DNA from: Desulfurellaceae bacterium
GTDB lineage: Bacteria; Campylobacterota_A; Desulfurellia; Desulfurellales; Hippeaceae
Assembly (NCBI GenBank): GCA_015486965.1
Contig: WFQQ01000122.1
Location: 1-43,883 of the forward strand
DNA: 43,883 bases
Direction of reading: 5' to 3'
Shown: one piece after another, positions 15,152-25,074 of the stretch
Numbering within the stretch: position 1 is the stretch's first letter
Layout: each line of letters begins with the position of its first letter
Translations under genes and position numbers: made by a program
The notes under the pieces: generated by a model
Seen by the model: the letters and a program-made list of their open reading frames with translations, nothing else
Database searches by the model: none
What the model was told of the DNA's origin: nothing

Positions 15152-16924
15152 GTGGGACTTAAAATAATCAAAAAAATATTGAGTGGAAATCAGGCAATAT
15201 CGATAGGTGCCTATAAAGGAAATGCAAGGTTTGCAAGTGGCTATCCCGGAACACCTTCCAGCGAGATACTGGAGCACTTTAAAAACTATCCCAATGTTAT
15301 AGCCCAGTGGGCACCAAACGAAAAAGCTGGCCTTGAGGCTGCTCTTGGTGCTTCCATTGCTGGGGTTAGAAGCTTTGCAACCATGAAACATGTGGGTCTA
15401 AATGTAGCCGCAGATCCTTTGATGACAGCATCTTATACAGGTGTGAACGCAGGGTTTGTGGTTGTTTCAGCCGATGATCCAGGAATGCACTCATCCCAGA
15501 ATGAGCAGGATAACAGAAGATATGCAAAGTTTGCCAAGGTACCACTCATTGAGCCATCAGACCCTTACGAGGCAATGGCGTTTATGCAGTATGCGTTTGT
15601 GGTTAGTGAAAAGTTTGACACCCCTGTGATTTTAAGGTCAACCACAAGAATCTCCCACTCCTTAGGTGTTGTTCAGTTTGATCCTCGCACCCTTGACAAC
15701 GAAAAGGAGCTTTCACTTGCTAAAGATTTCAAAAAGTATGTAATGATACCTGCAAATGCTATAGAGAGACACAGAGTTGTCATAGATAGACTTGCAAAAT
15801 TAAAAGAGTTTAGCAATCAAACCCCGATAAACAAACTGGAAAAGGGAAAGACAGATTTTGGAATAGTAACATCAAGCATGGCTTACAACTATGTGAAAGA
15901 GCTTATACCCGATGCTAACATATTTAAAGTGGGTTTCAGCTACCCCATGCCTGGCGATAAGATTAGAGAGTTTGCAAAAGATTTGAACAGGGTTATCGTT
16001 GTTGAAGAGCTTGAACCTTTTATGGAAGAGGAGCTTAAAATAGCAGGTATAGAAGTTGAGGGTAAAAAGTACTTTCCTGAAAACGGGGAGTTTAACCTCG
16101 ATATAGTTGAAGAGGGGTTGAAAAAAGCAGGTGTTATAAGGGAGAGGGCAACAACAGTTTACTTCGATGGGTTTGAGCTACCAAAAAGACCACCTGCACT
16201 CTGCCCCGGTTGTCCACACAGGCCTATTTTTGACATACTCCACTCAAGAAAGGATGTCTTCATTACTGGAGATATAGGTTGCTATACTCTGGGATGTCTT
16301 CCGCCGTTGAGTGCCATGCACACAACTGTATGTATGGGAGCAAGCATATCCATGGGTGTTGGAGCTTCCAAGGTTCAAAAAGAGGATAAAGTTGTTGCAA
16401 TTATAGGAGATTCAACCTTCTTCCACACGGGCATCCAACCGCTAATTGATGCCCGGATAAACGGGGCAAATTTAACAGTTATAATACTCGACAATAGAAT
16501 AACAGCAATGACAGGCGGTCAACCAGACCCCGGAAGTGGATTCACACTTAAAGGGGAAGAGGTTAATCCTATAAGAATTTACGAGCTTGCAAAAGCCATA
16601 GGCATTGAAAGGGTTTTTGAGATTGACCAATACGATTACAAAGCTACAAAAGAGCTTATAAACAGGGAGATAGACACAGATGCCCTGAGTGTTATAATAC
16701 CTACAAGGCCGTGCGTACTTGCACCGAAAAGAATTAAAGACAGACCGCTTGTTGTCATACCTGACAAATGTGTAGGCTGCAAAAGGTGCTTGAGAATCGC
16801 ATGTCCTGCAATTGACTTTAAAAACAATAAAGCCATTATAGACGAGTTCCTATGTACAGGTTGTGAGGTTTGTAAAAATGTATGCCCCGTGGAAGGAGCT
16901 ATTGTCCACAAGGAGGAAAAATGA
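15152..16924 (+). CDS. iorA: Indolepyruvate:ferredoxin oxidoreductase alpha subunit
   Basis: A 590-residue thiamine-diphosphate-dependent subunit of indolepyruvate (aromatic 2-oxoacid):ferredoxin oxidoreductase, which makes acyl-CoA, CO2 and reduced ferredoxin from transaminated aromatic amino acids. An N-terminal POR-like domain (GYPGTPSSEILEHF) is followed by the TPP domain (ITGDIGCYTLGCLPP, then IIGDSTFFHTG). The C-terminus carries two ferredoxin-type [4Fe-4S] motifs, CVGCKRCLRIACP and CTGCEVCKNVCP. The start is GTG 15152 with AGGAGAG 4 nt upstream. The first Cys motif has two residues between its third and fourth Cys, a pattern seen in IorA proteins. It overlaps iorB by 4 nt. Confidence 0.95.
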   Translation: MGLKIIKKILSGNQAISIGAYKGNARFASGYPGTPSSEILEHFKNYPNVIAQWAPNEKAGLEAALGASIAGVRSFATMKHVGLNVAADPLMTASYTGVNAGFVVVSADDPGMHSSQNEQDNRRYAKFAKVPLIEPSDPYEAMAFMQYAFVVSEKFDTPVILRSTTRISHSLGVVQFDPRTLDNEKELSLAKDFKKYVMIPANAIERHRVVIDRLAKLKEFSNQTPINKLEKGKTDFGIVTSSMAYNYVKELIPDANIFKVGFSYPMPGDKIREFAKDLNRVIVVEELEPFMEEELKIAGIEVEGKKYFPENGEFNLDIVEEGLKKAGVIRERATTVYFDGFELPKRPPALCPGCPHRPIFDILHSRKDVFITGDIGCYTLGCLPPLSAMHTTVCMGASISMGVGASKVQKEDKVVAIIGDSTFFHTGIQPLIDARINGANLTVIILDNRITAMTGGQPDPGSGFTLKGEEVNPIRIYELAKAIGIERVFEIDQYDYKATKELINREIDTDALSVIIPTRPCVLAPKRIKDRPLVVIPDKCVGCKRCLRIACPAIDFKNNKAIIDEFLCTGCEVCKNVCPVEGAIVHKEEK

Positions 16925-17508
16925 ACATAGTGAGCGTTCTATTTGTGGGGGTCGGCGGAGATGGTATAATTACAGCTTCAAACATTGTAGCACAGGCGTG
17001 TATGCTTGCAGGGTACGATGTAAAAAAAAGCGAGATACACGGCATGAGCCAGAGGGGAGGTTCAGTCAGCGCCTCTGTAAGATTTGGAGATAAGGTGTAC
17101 TCGCCTACAGACAAACTGGGAAGTGTTAAGTATATGCTTGCCACAGAGAAGATAGAGATGTTGAGGTGGGTCAGGTATTTAAACAGAGGCTCTGTAGTGG
17201 TGGTTAATGACAGAATCGTCCCGATAATCGGCCAGACAATAGATGAAGATAGAATTGATAACATGGTTGAGCAGGTTCAAACAAAAACCCTTGTAAAAAG
17301 GAAGTTTTTAGTGGATTCGGAGAAATTGGGCAACCCAAGGCTCTCAAATACCATTATGCTTGGAGTTTTATCAAACTTTCTCGAAATAGATGAAAAATAC
17401 TTCCATGATGCAATAGACCTTATTCTGCCTGAGAAGTTGAGAACAATCAACCAATCGGCTTTTAGCTATGGCAAAAATCTTATATATGACAATACCAGTG
17501 GGGAGTAA
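16921..17508 (+). CDS. iorB: Indolepyruvate:ferredoxin oxidoreductase beta subunit
   Basis: A 195-residue gamma/POR-type subunit partnering IorA, beginning with a glycine-rich segment LFVGVGGDGIITASNI and the typical SEIHGMSQRGGSVSASVRFG block. The ORF track extends to 16882, but the ATG at 16921 has a strong AGGAGG immediately upstream and forms the usual ATGA overlap with the iorA stop, so I use 16921. Together IorAB form a soluble anaerobic enzyme that supplies reduced ferredoxin or, run in reverse, makes aryl pyruvates. Confidence 0.94.
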   Translation: MNIVSVLFVGVGGDGIITASNIVAQACMLAGYDVKKSEIHGMSQRGGSVSASVRFGDKVYSPTDKLGSVKYMLATEKIEMLRWVRYLNRGSVVVVNDRIVPIIGQTIDEDRIDNMVEQVQTKTLVKRKFLVDSEKLGNPRLSNTIMLGVLSNFLEIDEKYFHDAIDLILPEKLRTINQSAFSYGKNLIYDNTSGE

Positions 17509-17511
17509 AAA

Positions 17512-20127
17512 ATGGAGCAGACTAAATATTCACCGGAGTTTGAGACAAAATGGTATGAATTTTGGGAGAACAAAGGTTATTTTAAACCCAACGATAACCC
17601 CGACAGGGAAAATTTTAGCATAGTCATTCCACCACCGAATGTTACAGGTGCCTTGCACATAGGGCATGCTTTAAACGGAACCCTTCAAGATATAGTTGTT
17701 AGATACAAAAGGATGAAGGGATACAATGTTCTCTGGGTTCCCGGGACAGACCATGCAGGAATTGCCACACAGAACATGGTTGAGAAAGATCTGGCAAGCA
17801 AGGGAATAAAAAAAGAAGAACTCGGCAGAGAAAAGTTTGTAGAGAAGGTATGGGAGTGGAAAGAAAAATACGGAAACAGAATAATCCAGCAGATAAAGAG
17901 ACTTGGTTTGAGCTGTGATTGGTCGAGGCTAAGATTCACCATGGATGAACAGCTATCAAGAGCAGTAAGAAAGGTGTTTGTTGAGCTATACAAAGAGGGC
18001 CTAATATACAAAGACAAATACATAATCAACTGGTGCCCACGATGCCATACAGCCCTGAGTGACCTTGAGGTGGAGTATAAAGAGGAAGAGGGAAAGCTGT
18101 ATTTCATAGAATACCCCTTTGAAGAGGGTGAAGGTGGACTTTTGGTTGCAACAACACGACCCGAAACCATGTTCGGAGACACGGCAGTTGCTGTCAACCC
18201 AAAAGATGAAAGGTATAAAGATGTTATAGGGAAAAAAGTAATTCTGCCCATAAAAAACAAGCCAATTCCTGTGATTGCCGATGAATATGTGGATATGGAG
18301 TTTGGAACGGGCGTTGTAAAGATAACGCCAGCACACGACCCAAACGACTTTGAGGTGGGAAGAAGACACAATTTAGAGCTTGTCGTAGCAATAGACGATT
18401 ACGGCAGAATGACAGAGGAGGCTTTGCATTACAAGGGCATGGACAGGTTTGAATGCAGGGCAAAACTTGTTAAAGAGCTTGAAAGTAAAGGCTTTATGAA
18501 AAATGTAATACAACATAAACACGCCGTGGGGCACTGCTATAGGTGTAAAACAACGATAGAGCCGTATGTTTCAGAACAGTGGTTTGTGAAAACAGAACCC
18601 CTTGCCCAACCCGCTATCGAGGCTGTTAAAGAGGGTAAAACGCGGTTTATACCAAAAAACTGGGAGAAAACATACTTTGAATGGATGTACAACATTAGAG
18701 ACTGGTGTATATCGAGACAGCTATGGTGGGGACACAGAATACCTGTCTGGGAGTGTAAAGATTGTGGCAAATACACGGTATCTTTAGAAACACCTGAAAC
18801 TTGCGAGCATTGTGGAAGCAAAAATATAAAACAGGAAGAGGATGTCCTTGATACCTGGTTTTCATCGGCTCTCTGGCCTATGTCCACACTTGGATGGCCT
18901 GACGATACTGAGGATTTAAGAAGATTCTACCCAACAAGCCTTCTTGTTACCGGCTTTGACATTATCTTCTTCTGGGTAGCACGAATGATGATGATGGGAC
19001 TGCACTTTATGAAAGATGTACCGTTTAGGGATGTTTATATCCATGCCCTCGTAAGAGACCAATATGGACAGAAGATGAGCAAAACCAAGGGAAATGTAAT
19101 AGACCCGCTGGAGGTTGTAGAAAAATACGGCGCAGACTCATTGAGGTTTACACTTGCAATACTCGCTGCCCAGGGAAGGGATATAAAACTTTCAGAAGAC
19201 AAAATTGAGGGCTATAAAAGGTTTATGAACAAAATCTGGAACGCATACAGGTATATATATTTGAACACAAAGGATGGAAATTTCACTGAAAAACCAAAGA
19301 GGCTTTCACAGGCATCTCTCTGGATAAAATCGAGATTGGCAAAAACTATAAAGAAAATAGAGAGCTCTCTGGAGCAGTATAAGTTTAATGAAGCAGCAAA
19401 CGCCATATACCAGTTTACCTGGCATGAGTTCTGCGATTACTACATAGAGATGAGTAAGGTTCACATGGACGATGAGTTCTCATACTCTATAAAATACACA
19501 CTCCTTGATGTATTCGAGACCATTTTGAGGCTTCTACACCCATTTATACCGTTCATAACCGAGGAACTCTGGCAGAAACTACCAAATAAAAATGGCGAAT
19601 CAATTATGATTGCCGAATATCCGAAATTCAGGGAGTCAGATATACTGGAAGAATTAGAGCTTGCAATGGAGACGGTTATCGACATTATAAAGGCAATACG
19701 AAACCTAAGAAGCGAATACAACATACCTCCATCAAAGAAGATTGATGTTTTCATAAGAACTGAGGATGAAAACACACAATCTATAATTGTCAATTTCAAA
19801 AACTATATTTACGCCCTCGCCGGCGTGGATAGTTTAAATATAGCAACAAAACCCTTAGAAAGGTGCGTGATACAATCGACTGTTTATGGGGACATATACC
19901 TTCCCGTTGAGGGAAATATAGATGTGGACAAAGAGATAAAAAGGTTGACTAAACTCCTAAAAAAGCAGGAAAAATCTATAGCCTTCCTAAACAGCAAGTT
20001 AAATAACGATGCGTTTTTGGAAAGGGCGCCTAAAGAACTAATAGAAGAGAAGAGAGCAGAGTTTGAAGAGGCGGTCAAATTATACAACAAAACAAAAGCC
20101 ATTATAGAACAGCTAAAAGGTGTGTAG
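17512..20127 (+). CDS. valS: Valyl-tRNA synthetase
   Basis: An 871-residue class Ia aminoacyl-tRNA synthetase charging tRNA-Val. The signature HIGH is at residues 49-52 (NVTGALHIGHALN) and KMSKT at 521-525. An editing (CP1) domain lies between, and a C-terminal coiled arm (KRLTKLLKKQEKSIAFLNSKL) is typical of ValS. Cys pairs in the middle (CPRCHTALSD, CYRCKTTIEP, CKDCGK with CEHCG) suggest zinc-binding knuckles as in other class Ia enzymes. It begins 3 nt after iorB. Confidence 0.97.
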   Translation: MEQTKYSPEFETKWYEFWENKGYFKPNDNPDRENFSIVIPPPNVTGALHIGHALNGTLQDIVVRYKRMKGYNVLWVPGTDHAGIATQNMVEKDLASKGIKKEELGREKFVEKVWEWKEKYGNRIIQQIKRLGLSCDWSRLRFTMDEQLSRAVRKVFVELYKEGLIYKDKYIINWCPRCHTALSDLEVEYKEEEGKLYFIEYPFEEGEGGLLVATTRPETMFGDTAVAVNPKDERYKDVIGKKVILPIKNKPIPVIADEYVDMEFGTGVVKITPAHDPNDFEVGRRHNLELVVAIDDYGRMTEEALHYKGMDRFECRAKLVKELESKGFMKNVIQHKHAVGHCYRCKTTIEPYVSEQWFVKTEPLAQPAIEAVKEGKTRFIPKNWEKTYFEWMYNIRDWCISRQLWWGHRIPVWECKDCGKYTVSLETPETCEHCGSKNIKQEEDVLDTWFSSALWPMSTLGWPDDTEDLRRFYPTSLLVTGFDIIFFWVARMMMMGLHFMKDVPFRDVYIHALVRDQYGQKMSKTKGNVIDPLEVVEKYGADSLRFTLAILAAQGRDIKLSEDKIEGYKRFMNKIWNAYRYIYLNTKDGNFTEKPKRLSQASLWIKSRLAKTIKKIESSLEQYKFNEAANAIYQFTWHEFCDYYIEMSKVHMDDEFSYSIKYTLLDVFETILRLLHPFIPFITEELWQKLPNKNGESIMIAEYPKFRESDILEELELAMETVIDIIKAIRNLRSEYNIPPSKKIDVFIRTEDENTQSIIVNFKNYIYALAGVDSLNIATKPLERCVIQSTVYGDIYLPVEGNIDVDKEIKRLTKLLKKQEKSIAFLNSKLNNDAFLERAPKELIEEKRAEFEEAVKLYNKTKAIIEQLKGV

Positions 20128-20128
20128 T

Positions 20129-22024
20129 ATGAAAAAACCACTTATACTTGCGAGCTTTCTTGCCATTTTCTTTTTTTCCATATCGTCAGCTAAAGCAACA
20201 GTATTTGATAATGTTGTAAAGCAGATAGTACCAAAGCTTAAAATCATAAAAGGCAAGGTGATAGGTGTTAAAGGAAAGAGTGTCATTTTGAATAAAGGCT
20301 CCCGTCAGGGCATGTTCAAAAACTACTTTGTATATATCTATAGGAACATGGGGAGCTTTATCCCATTAAACTCAAACAAACCTGTGGAGCTTAAAAAAGG
20401 TATAGCCTTTGCCACTGTTAAAAAGGTTTACGATGATAAATCTACTGCGGTATTGACGCAGGGTGTTGAAAGAATAAGAAAATACTTTTTAGGACTTGGC
20501 ATAATCCCCACTGGAGAAAAGGAAAACTTGGGAACACCAAGGGTGGGGGACAGGTGGATTGCTGGAAAATCAACATACAGAATCGCAATAATAACAAGAA
20601 ATCCCTATATCTATTCCCAGCTTAAAGATGCCTTAAACAGAACTGGAAAGTTCTTCGTAATCAATCCAGATACAATACAAATTGCACTCGTCAAACACAG
20701 AATTAATACACTTTATGAGAAGAAAGCGATTAAAGAGTTAGCTAATGTTATAGATGCAGACCTAATACTCCTTGTATCAACAATAAAACATGAAAAGTTG
20801 AGATACAGATTGATAAATGGGTATTCTGGAACTGATATTGCAAAAAACACCTTACCGATAGGAAAGAAAACTCAAATCGTTTTAAATCAGCACACAGAAA
20901 CGAATATTCCACCAACAAATCTTGTAGCATCAAATTTAAGGTTGAGACCTAAGCTCACCTTCTGGGAAACTATACTTAGTAGATTCGGTCTTTACAGCCC
21001 TTATACCAATTTGGATATGTCCTCACCATCGTATAAGGTTGTCCTTTACAAAAATATAGGATACGGAACAACAGCGTTTTTCTCAGGAAAGATTGATAAC
21101 AAAAACGGCAACATAATACTTGTGGCACAGGGCTCGAAGGTTAAAGCTTATAGATTTGATATAGATTCATTCGACAAGTTGTTCAGCTTTTCCTACGGTT
21201 ACAACATAATCAATATAGATTCTGCAAAAATCGACGGTAAATACATAATCGCCATATCCAACTTCAACAGGTATGGTCAACTGTCTTCATGTATAGGATA
21301 CATAAAAGATAAAAAGTTTCATATAATCAAAAAAGGTATTCCATACCACATAAAGTTCCTGAATAGATATTCAAACAACCCAATTTTGATAGCCCAAAAA
21401 GCAAGTGTTGCTGAACCATTTTACGGAAACATCTACAAGCTTGATATAAAAACAATGAAAATCTCGAAGCTCTCTCTACCGATTTCTGCTGACAGTATCT
21501 ATGACATTTGCGAGGCTCAAGACAACATAATATTCGTGAACCGCTCCAAATACCTTGTTATTTACAACACAACAGAGGACAAAGTAGTATATCGCTCTCC
21601 TTATATATTTGGAGGGGGCGAAAGACCCATCGAGAGGTACACTAAGCCAATTACTATGAACACAAGGTCTGCGGGAACGCAAACACCTCTTGACAAATAT
21701 AGTATTGTTTACATACCAAAAAGCATAAAACTGATAAAAACAAAAAGCGGCTTTGAGATTTTGGCGATAAGAAATTACATGTCACACAACATAACAATTA
21801 ACACACCCCACTACCAGGGATACAACATAAAACTGTTCAAACTCAAAGGTAACAGGGTAAAGATGATCTGGACTTCGGGAGATGTTAAAGGAAGAATTGT
21901 GGGGTTCGGCAAGGATGAAAACTACATAATATCTGTGATTGGACTGCCTGCAAGCTTCTTCTACAGGTTTATAAAAGGAATCATGGAAGTTGATAGGCTA
22001 ACTGCAGCAAGAATGGAATATTGA
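20129..22024 (+). CDS. Exported protein of unknown function with possible FlgT-like N-terminal part
   Basis: A 631-residue protein I do not recognise as a whole. Residues 1-23 form a signal peptide with probable cleavage after AKA. Residues about 40-130 contain a small beta-barrel-like unit with LNKGSRQGM, a motif type seen at the end of flagellar FlgT and related periplasmic proteins. Residues about 148-220 (RIAIITRNPYIYSQLKDALN to VIDADLILLVSTI) resemble an anticodon-binding-like/CsgG/FlgT-middle fold. The remainder is repeated beta segments that could be a propeller (FG-GAP/VCBS-like). All fold calls are tentative. The track starts 9 nt early (GTG 20120, inside valS); ATG 20129 gives the clean signal peptide. 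It shares TTGA with the deacetylase gene. Confidence 0.65.
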   Translation: MKKPLILASFLAIFFFSISSAKATVFDNVVKQIVPKLKIIKGKVIGVKGKSVILNKGSRQGMFKNYFVYIYRNMGSFIPLNSNKPVELKKGIAFATVKKVYDDKSTAVLTQGVERIRKYFLGLGIIPTGEKENLGTPRVGDRWIAGKSTYRIAIITRNPYIYSQLKDALNRTGKFFVINPDTIQIALVKHRINTLYEKKAIKELANVIDADLILLVSTIKHEKLRYRLINGYSGTDIAKNTLPIGKKTQIVLNQHTETNIPPTNLVASNLRLRPKLTFWETILSRFGLYSPYTNLDMSSPSYKVVLYKNIGYGTTAFFSGKIDNKNGNIILVAQGSKVKAYRFDIDSFDKLFSFSYGYNIINIDSAKIDGKYIIAISNFNRYGQLSSCIGYIKDKKFHIIKKGIPYHIKFLNRYSNNPILIAQKASVAEPFYGNIYKLDIKTMKISKLSLPISADSIYDICEAQDNIIFVNRSKYLVIYNTTEDKVVYRSPYIFGGGERPIERYTKPITMNTRSAGTQTPLDKYSIVYIPKSIKLIKTKSGFEILAIRNYMSHNITINTPHYQGYNIKLFKLKGNRVKMIWTSGDVKGRIVGFGKDENYIISVIGLPASFFYRFIKGIMEVDRLTAARMEY

Positions 22025-23025
22025 AACCGTTAACAGTTCTCTACTACCACAGGATACTGCCATTCAAAGGTTACGATATAGATGTTGATACCTTCGAGTG
22101 GCAGCTTGCTTTCCTAAAAAAACGGTTTGATATCGTCCCACCAGAAGCTCTTTTTGATTTAAGAAAGGGTATAAAATTAAAAAGACCATCTGTTATGCTG
22201 ACATTTGACGATGGCTTCATGGATAACTACACCTACGCTTCACCAATACTTGAAAGCCTTAAAATAAAAGCCCTTCTATTTGTAATTACATCAAAGGTAT
22301 TAGAGAAAAAATCTAGAACCTTTCAAAAACCATTTATTCCAGCAAAAGACGAAAGCAAGATATACAAAACGGACAGAGAGTTTTTGAGCTCAAACGAGTT
22401 AAGAACTTTAAAAAAGATAGGAACTTTTTCAATTGGGTCTCACTCCCATAATCATAAAAAGGTGTTCGTAAGTGATAAAGTTATAGGAATATGGAAAAAT
22501 GAAGGTTCGGCTCACTGGAGTTATGAATATGCAGTGGGAGAAAAACCCCAACAGGGGTTTCCCATATTTGAAATGGCAAGTGAACTTTCAAAAAAAAGAT
22601 TCTATCCATCACCAGAGTTTCTATACAGGGTAAGAGAAATATACAAAAACTGTAAAGATGAAAAAGAGACATTAGAGCAAGCCAATCTACTGGAACAGAA
22701 AGGCTACTTTGAAAGCGATTATGAATTTAAGAGAAAGGTTGAAAGGGACTTAAAAACCTCAAAAGAGCTTATTGAGAAACAACTAAGTGTTGATGTACAC
22801 TTTCTCTCATGGCCTTGGGGAGAGTTTTCAGAAACATCTTTGGAGATAGCAAAGAATTTGGGTTTTGAGTTTTGTTTCACAACAGAAAAAAGGGCATTTT
22901 TTGGGGGCAATTTCTGCAGAATTGGAAGAGTAAAAGCTCCAAATAAGAAAACAAGTTTTACAAGGAAATTAACTCTAAACAGATACACAACTCTTGCAAC
23001 ACTTTATAGATTATGGCACGGGTAA
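22021..23025 (+). CDS. Polysaccharide deacetylase family protein (NodB-like)
   Basis: A 334-residue carbohydrate esterase-4-type protein, expected to remove N- or O-acyl groups from a sugar. The metal site is visible: TFDDG at 61-65 (Asp64 as ligand) and SIGSHSHNH ending at 145 (His141 and His145 as ligands). There is a long insertion between these core motifs and the C-terminal SWPWGEFS block, rich in charged residues, compared with small CE4 domains. No signal peptide is seen, so it is probably cytosolic, acting on envelope-sugar precursors. The start is TTG in a TTGA overlap with the upstream gene. It opens the glycosyl cassette and overlaps the GT4 gene by 13 nt. Confidence 0.85.
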   Translation: MKPLTVLYYHRILPFKGYDIDVDTFEWQLAFLKKRFDIVPPEALFDLRKGIKLKRPSVMLTFDDGFMDNYTYASPILESLKIKALLFVITSKVLEKKSRTFQKPFIPAKDESKIYKTDREFLSSNELRTLKKIGTFSIGSHSHNHKKVFVSDKVIGIWKNEGSAHWSYEYAVGEKPQQGFPIFEMASELSKKRFYPSPEFLYRVREIYKNCKDEKETLEQANLLEQKGYFESDYEFKRKVERDLKTSKELIEKQLSVDVHFLSWPWGEFSETSLEIAKNLGFEFCFTTEKRAFFGGNFCRIGRVKAPNKKTSFTRKLTLNRYTTLATLYRLWHG

Positions 23026-24125
23026 AGAAAATCCTATTCGTTTTAGATATGCTTGGATTTTTTGGAGGCCCAGAGAGAAGGGCTTTCAGGCTGGCAAAGG
23101 GGTTGAAAAATAAGGGGCTTGAAGTATCTATAATCTCCATTATGAAACCCGAAGAAAATATGGTTTCTAAAGCTCAAAGCGAGGGAATTAAAGTCTATCC
23201 TTTGACGCATGAGGGAAACAAAGCTTTAAAATCGTTCAGGATCGATGTGTTTTTAAAATTACGAAAGCTCATAAACTCCATAAACCCTGATACACTATTT
23301 ACATTTGAATTCCTTGCAGATTATACAACAAAAATGGCACTTCTTGGAAAAAACATTCCCATCTATACATTTATTGGCAGTACAGTTTGGAAGTGGGAGA
23401 AAAAGTGGCACAGAAAAATCTTTATGGAGCATTTTGTTAAAAAAAGCAAGCTGTACATAGCAAACTCAGAAAGTGTAAAGAAAAATGTTGTTAGAGTGCT
23501 CCCTAAAACAGGGAGTAAAATAGCTATTCTGTACAATCCCATAGACACAGAGGAATTTAGACCATTCTCAGAAGAAGAAAAATACAAAATTAGAAGTAAG
23601 TTTGGTTTTAAAAGCAATGAACTTCTAATAGGTTCTGTGGTCAGGTTTTACAATCCAAAGGGGGCTGATGTTCTAATTGAGGCCTTTGCAAAGAATGGTG
23701 TAAATGCAAAACTTTTGCTTGTAGGGGATGGATCACAAAAAGAGCAACTTATAGGACTTACAAAAAAGTTGGGTGTGGCTGAAAAGGTCATCTTTCTGGG
23801 TGCTCTTGAGGCTACATCTGAAATATACAACCTATTCAACATCTGCGTAGTTCCATCTCAAAAGGGTGGCTTTGATAATGTTGTGGTAGAGGCAATGGCG
23901 TGTGGCATACCCACAGTAGCAACAGATGCAACGGGAATTAGTGAGATAGCCAAAGACGGAAGGGATTTAATAATAACTGAAACAGACGCCATTAGCATAT
24001 CTAAGGGTATAAATCGCATTTTGAAAAATCCTGCACTATTTTTCAAAAACGGCAGAGAGTTTATTTTAAATAAATTAGCTTTAGAAAAGATTATTGAAAG
24101 ACTACTTGAGTTAATCAATGGATGA
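23013..24125 (+). CDS. Glycosyltransferase family 4 (GT-B fold)
   Basis: A 370-residue glycosyltransferase. The N-terminal Rossmann half begins KILFVLDMLGFFGGPERRA, with the GGxE-like acceptor loop. The C-terminal nucleotide-sugar half has SVVRFYNPKGADVLIEAFA, LLLVGDGSQ and the GT4 signature EAMACGIPTVATDATGISEI, including the ExxxxG element that binds the donor sugar. It likely adds a hexose or similar to a lipid-linked glycan or LPS core at the inner membrane; donor and acceptor cannot be told from sequence. It overlaps the deacetylase by 13 nt and the next GT2 by 8 nt. Confidence 0.88.
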   Translation: MARVKKILFVLDMLGFFGGPERRAFRLAKGLKNKGLEVSIISIMKPEENMVSKAQSEGIKVYPLTHEGNKALKSFRIDVFLKLRKLINSINPDTLFTFEFLADYTTKMALLGKNIPIYTFIGSTVWKWEKKWHRKIFMEHFVKKSKLYIANSESVKKNVVRVLPKTGSKIAILYNPIDTEEFRPFSEEEKYKIRSKFGFKSNELLIGSVVRFYNPKGADVLIEAFAKNGVNAKLLLVGDGSQKEQLIGLTKKLGVAEKVIFLGALEATSEIYNLFNICVVPSQKGGFDNVVVEAMACGIPTVATDATGISEIAKDGRDLIITETDAISISKGINRILKNPALFFKNGREFILNKLALEKIIERLLELING

Positions 24126-25074
24126 GTGCGTAAGCGTAATTATCCCTACATACAACAAAGGAAGCTATATCCTAAAAGCCTTGGAGAGTGTAAGAGCTCA
24201 AAGTTTTAAGGATTTTGAAATAATAGTCTCGGATGATGGTTCAAAAAACAATACAACAGATTTAATTAAAGATAAATTTCCAGAAGTAGCAGTCCTTAAG
24301 CATAAGCACTGCGGGGTATCCTGTAGTAGAAATATAGCCATAAAAGAGGCAAAGTGTAAATATATAGCCTTTTTGGATGATGACGACTGGTGGGATGAAA
24401 AATTTTTAGAATACACAGTTAATAGAATAAAAAAAGGAGATGTGGTTGCTGTTTTTACAAACTACTACAAGGTTTACGAAAATGGACTTTTGGAAAGTGG
24501 GTACAAAAATAATAGAATTCCAGAAATAGTGGATTTAAACTGGATGGTTCGGGGCAGTTTCATAGACCCAAGCACAGTAGTGGCAAAAAAAGATGTTGTA
24601 ATTAAAGCTGGACTATTCGATGAAAATTTATCGTCCGCTGAAGATTGGGACTTATGGTTGAGAATGCTAAAATTTGGCAATTTCGCTTATATAGACAAAA
24701 AATTAGCATACAAAAGGGTGGATGTCCATGTTGGAATCCCAATGAAAACAGCAGTAAACGACTGTAGGGTTATGGATAAGTTTATCTCTTCCTTAAGCAA
24801 AGAGGAATATGAAATCATCGCCCATAACCTAAAAAAGGGTGCATCAAGAATCTACTTAAAATATGCAACATTTTTACTGCACGAAGGAAAAAGAAAAGAG
24901 GCTCGTGAGTATTTTTTGAAATCATTAAGGTTAAAATTCACACCTAAAGCCCTGTATAGATTTGGTTTATCCTACACCCCGCCCCCCTTGCCAAAGCTAC
25001 TGGATGGCGTTTATCTGAGAATTGCTAAAAACTACTTAAAATCTTTAAAATTCAAGAAAAATAGAAATGAGTAA
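24118..25074 (+). CDS. Glycosyltransferase family 2 (first of two tandem paralogues)
   Basis: A 318-residue GT-A-fold glycosyltransferase. N-terminal SVIIPTYNKGSYILKALESV is the GT2 signature; SDDGS and the metal-binding FLDDDDWWDE (DxD-type) follow, and EDWDLWLRM is the catalytic-base region. The last 90 residues, after the catalytic domain, are helical with a TPR-like look (YATFLLHEGKRKEAREYFLKS) shared with the next gene. The paralogue at 25067 aligns throughout at a constant 946-bp offset in the central region, with long runs of identical DNA. It overlaps GT4 by 8 nt. Confidence 0.9.
   Translation: MDECVSVIIPTYNKGSYILKALESVRAQSFKDFEIIVSDDGSKNNTTDLIKDKFPEVAVLKHKHCGVSCSRNIAIKEAKCKYIAFLDDDDWWDEKFLEYTVNRIKKGDVVAVFTNYYKVYENGLLESGYKNNRIPEIVDLNWMVRGSFIDPSTVVAKKDVVIKAGLFDENLSSAEDWDLWLRMLKFGNFAYIDKKLAYKRVDVHVGIPMKTAVNDCRVMDKFISSLSKEEYEIIAHNLKKGASRIYLKYATFLLHEGKRKEAREYFLKSLRLKFTPKALYRFGLSYTPPPLPKLLDGVYLRIAKNYLKSLKFKKNRNE
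24359..24573 (+). repeat. Copy 1 of a 215-bp high-identity block shared by the two GT2 genes
   Basis: Compared with 25305-25519, this block aligns without gaps at an offset of exactly 946 bp. Identical runs include 19+25 nt around the DxD codons (one mismatch, 24359-24403), 29 nt (24457-24485) and 54 nt (24520-24573). Outside this block the two genes are clearly diverged at DNA level. Confidence 0.9.

Noticed and set aside
16882-16920. ATG start for iorB at 16882
   Set aside because: It would overlap the iorA ferredoxin domain by 43 nt; ATG 16921 has AGGAGG and the ATGA overlap.
17685-18371. 228-aa and other antisense ORFs opposite valS
   Set aside because: The coding strand has conserved ValS motifs; antisense frames are Ser/Leu/Phe-rich shadows.
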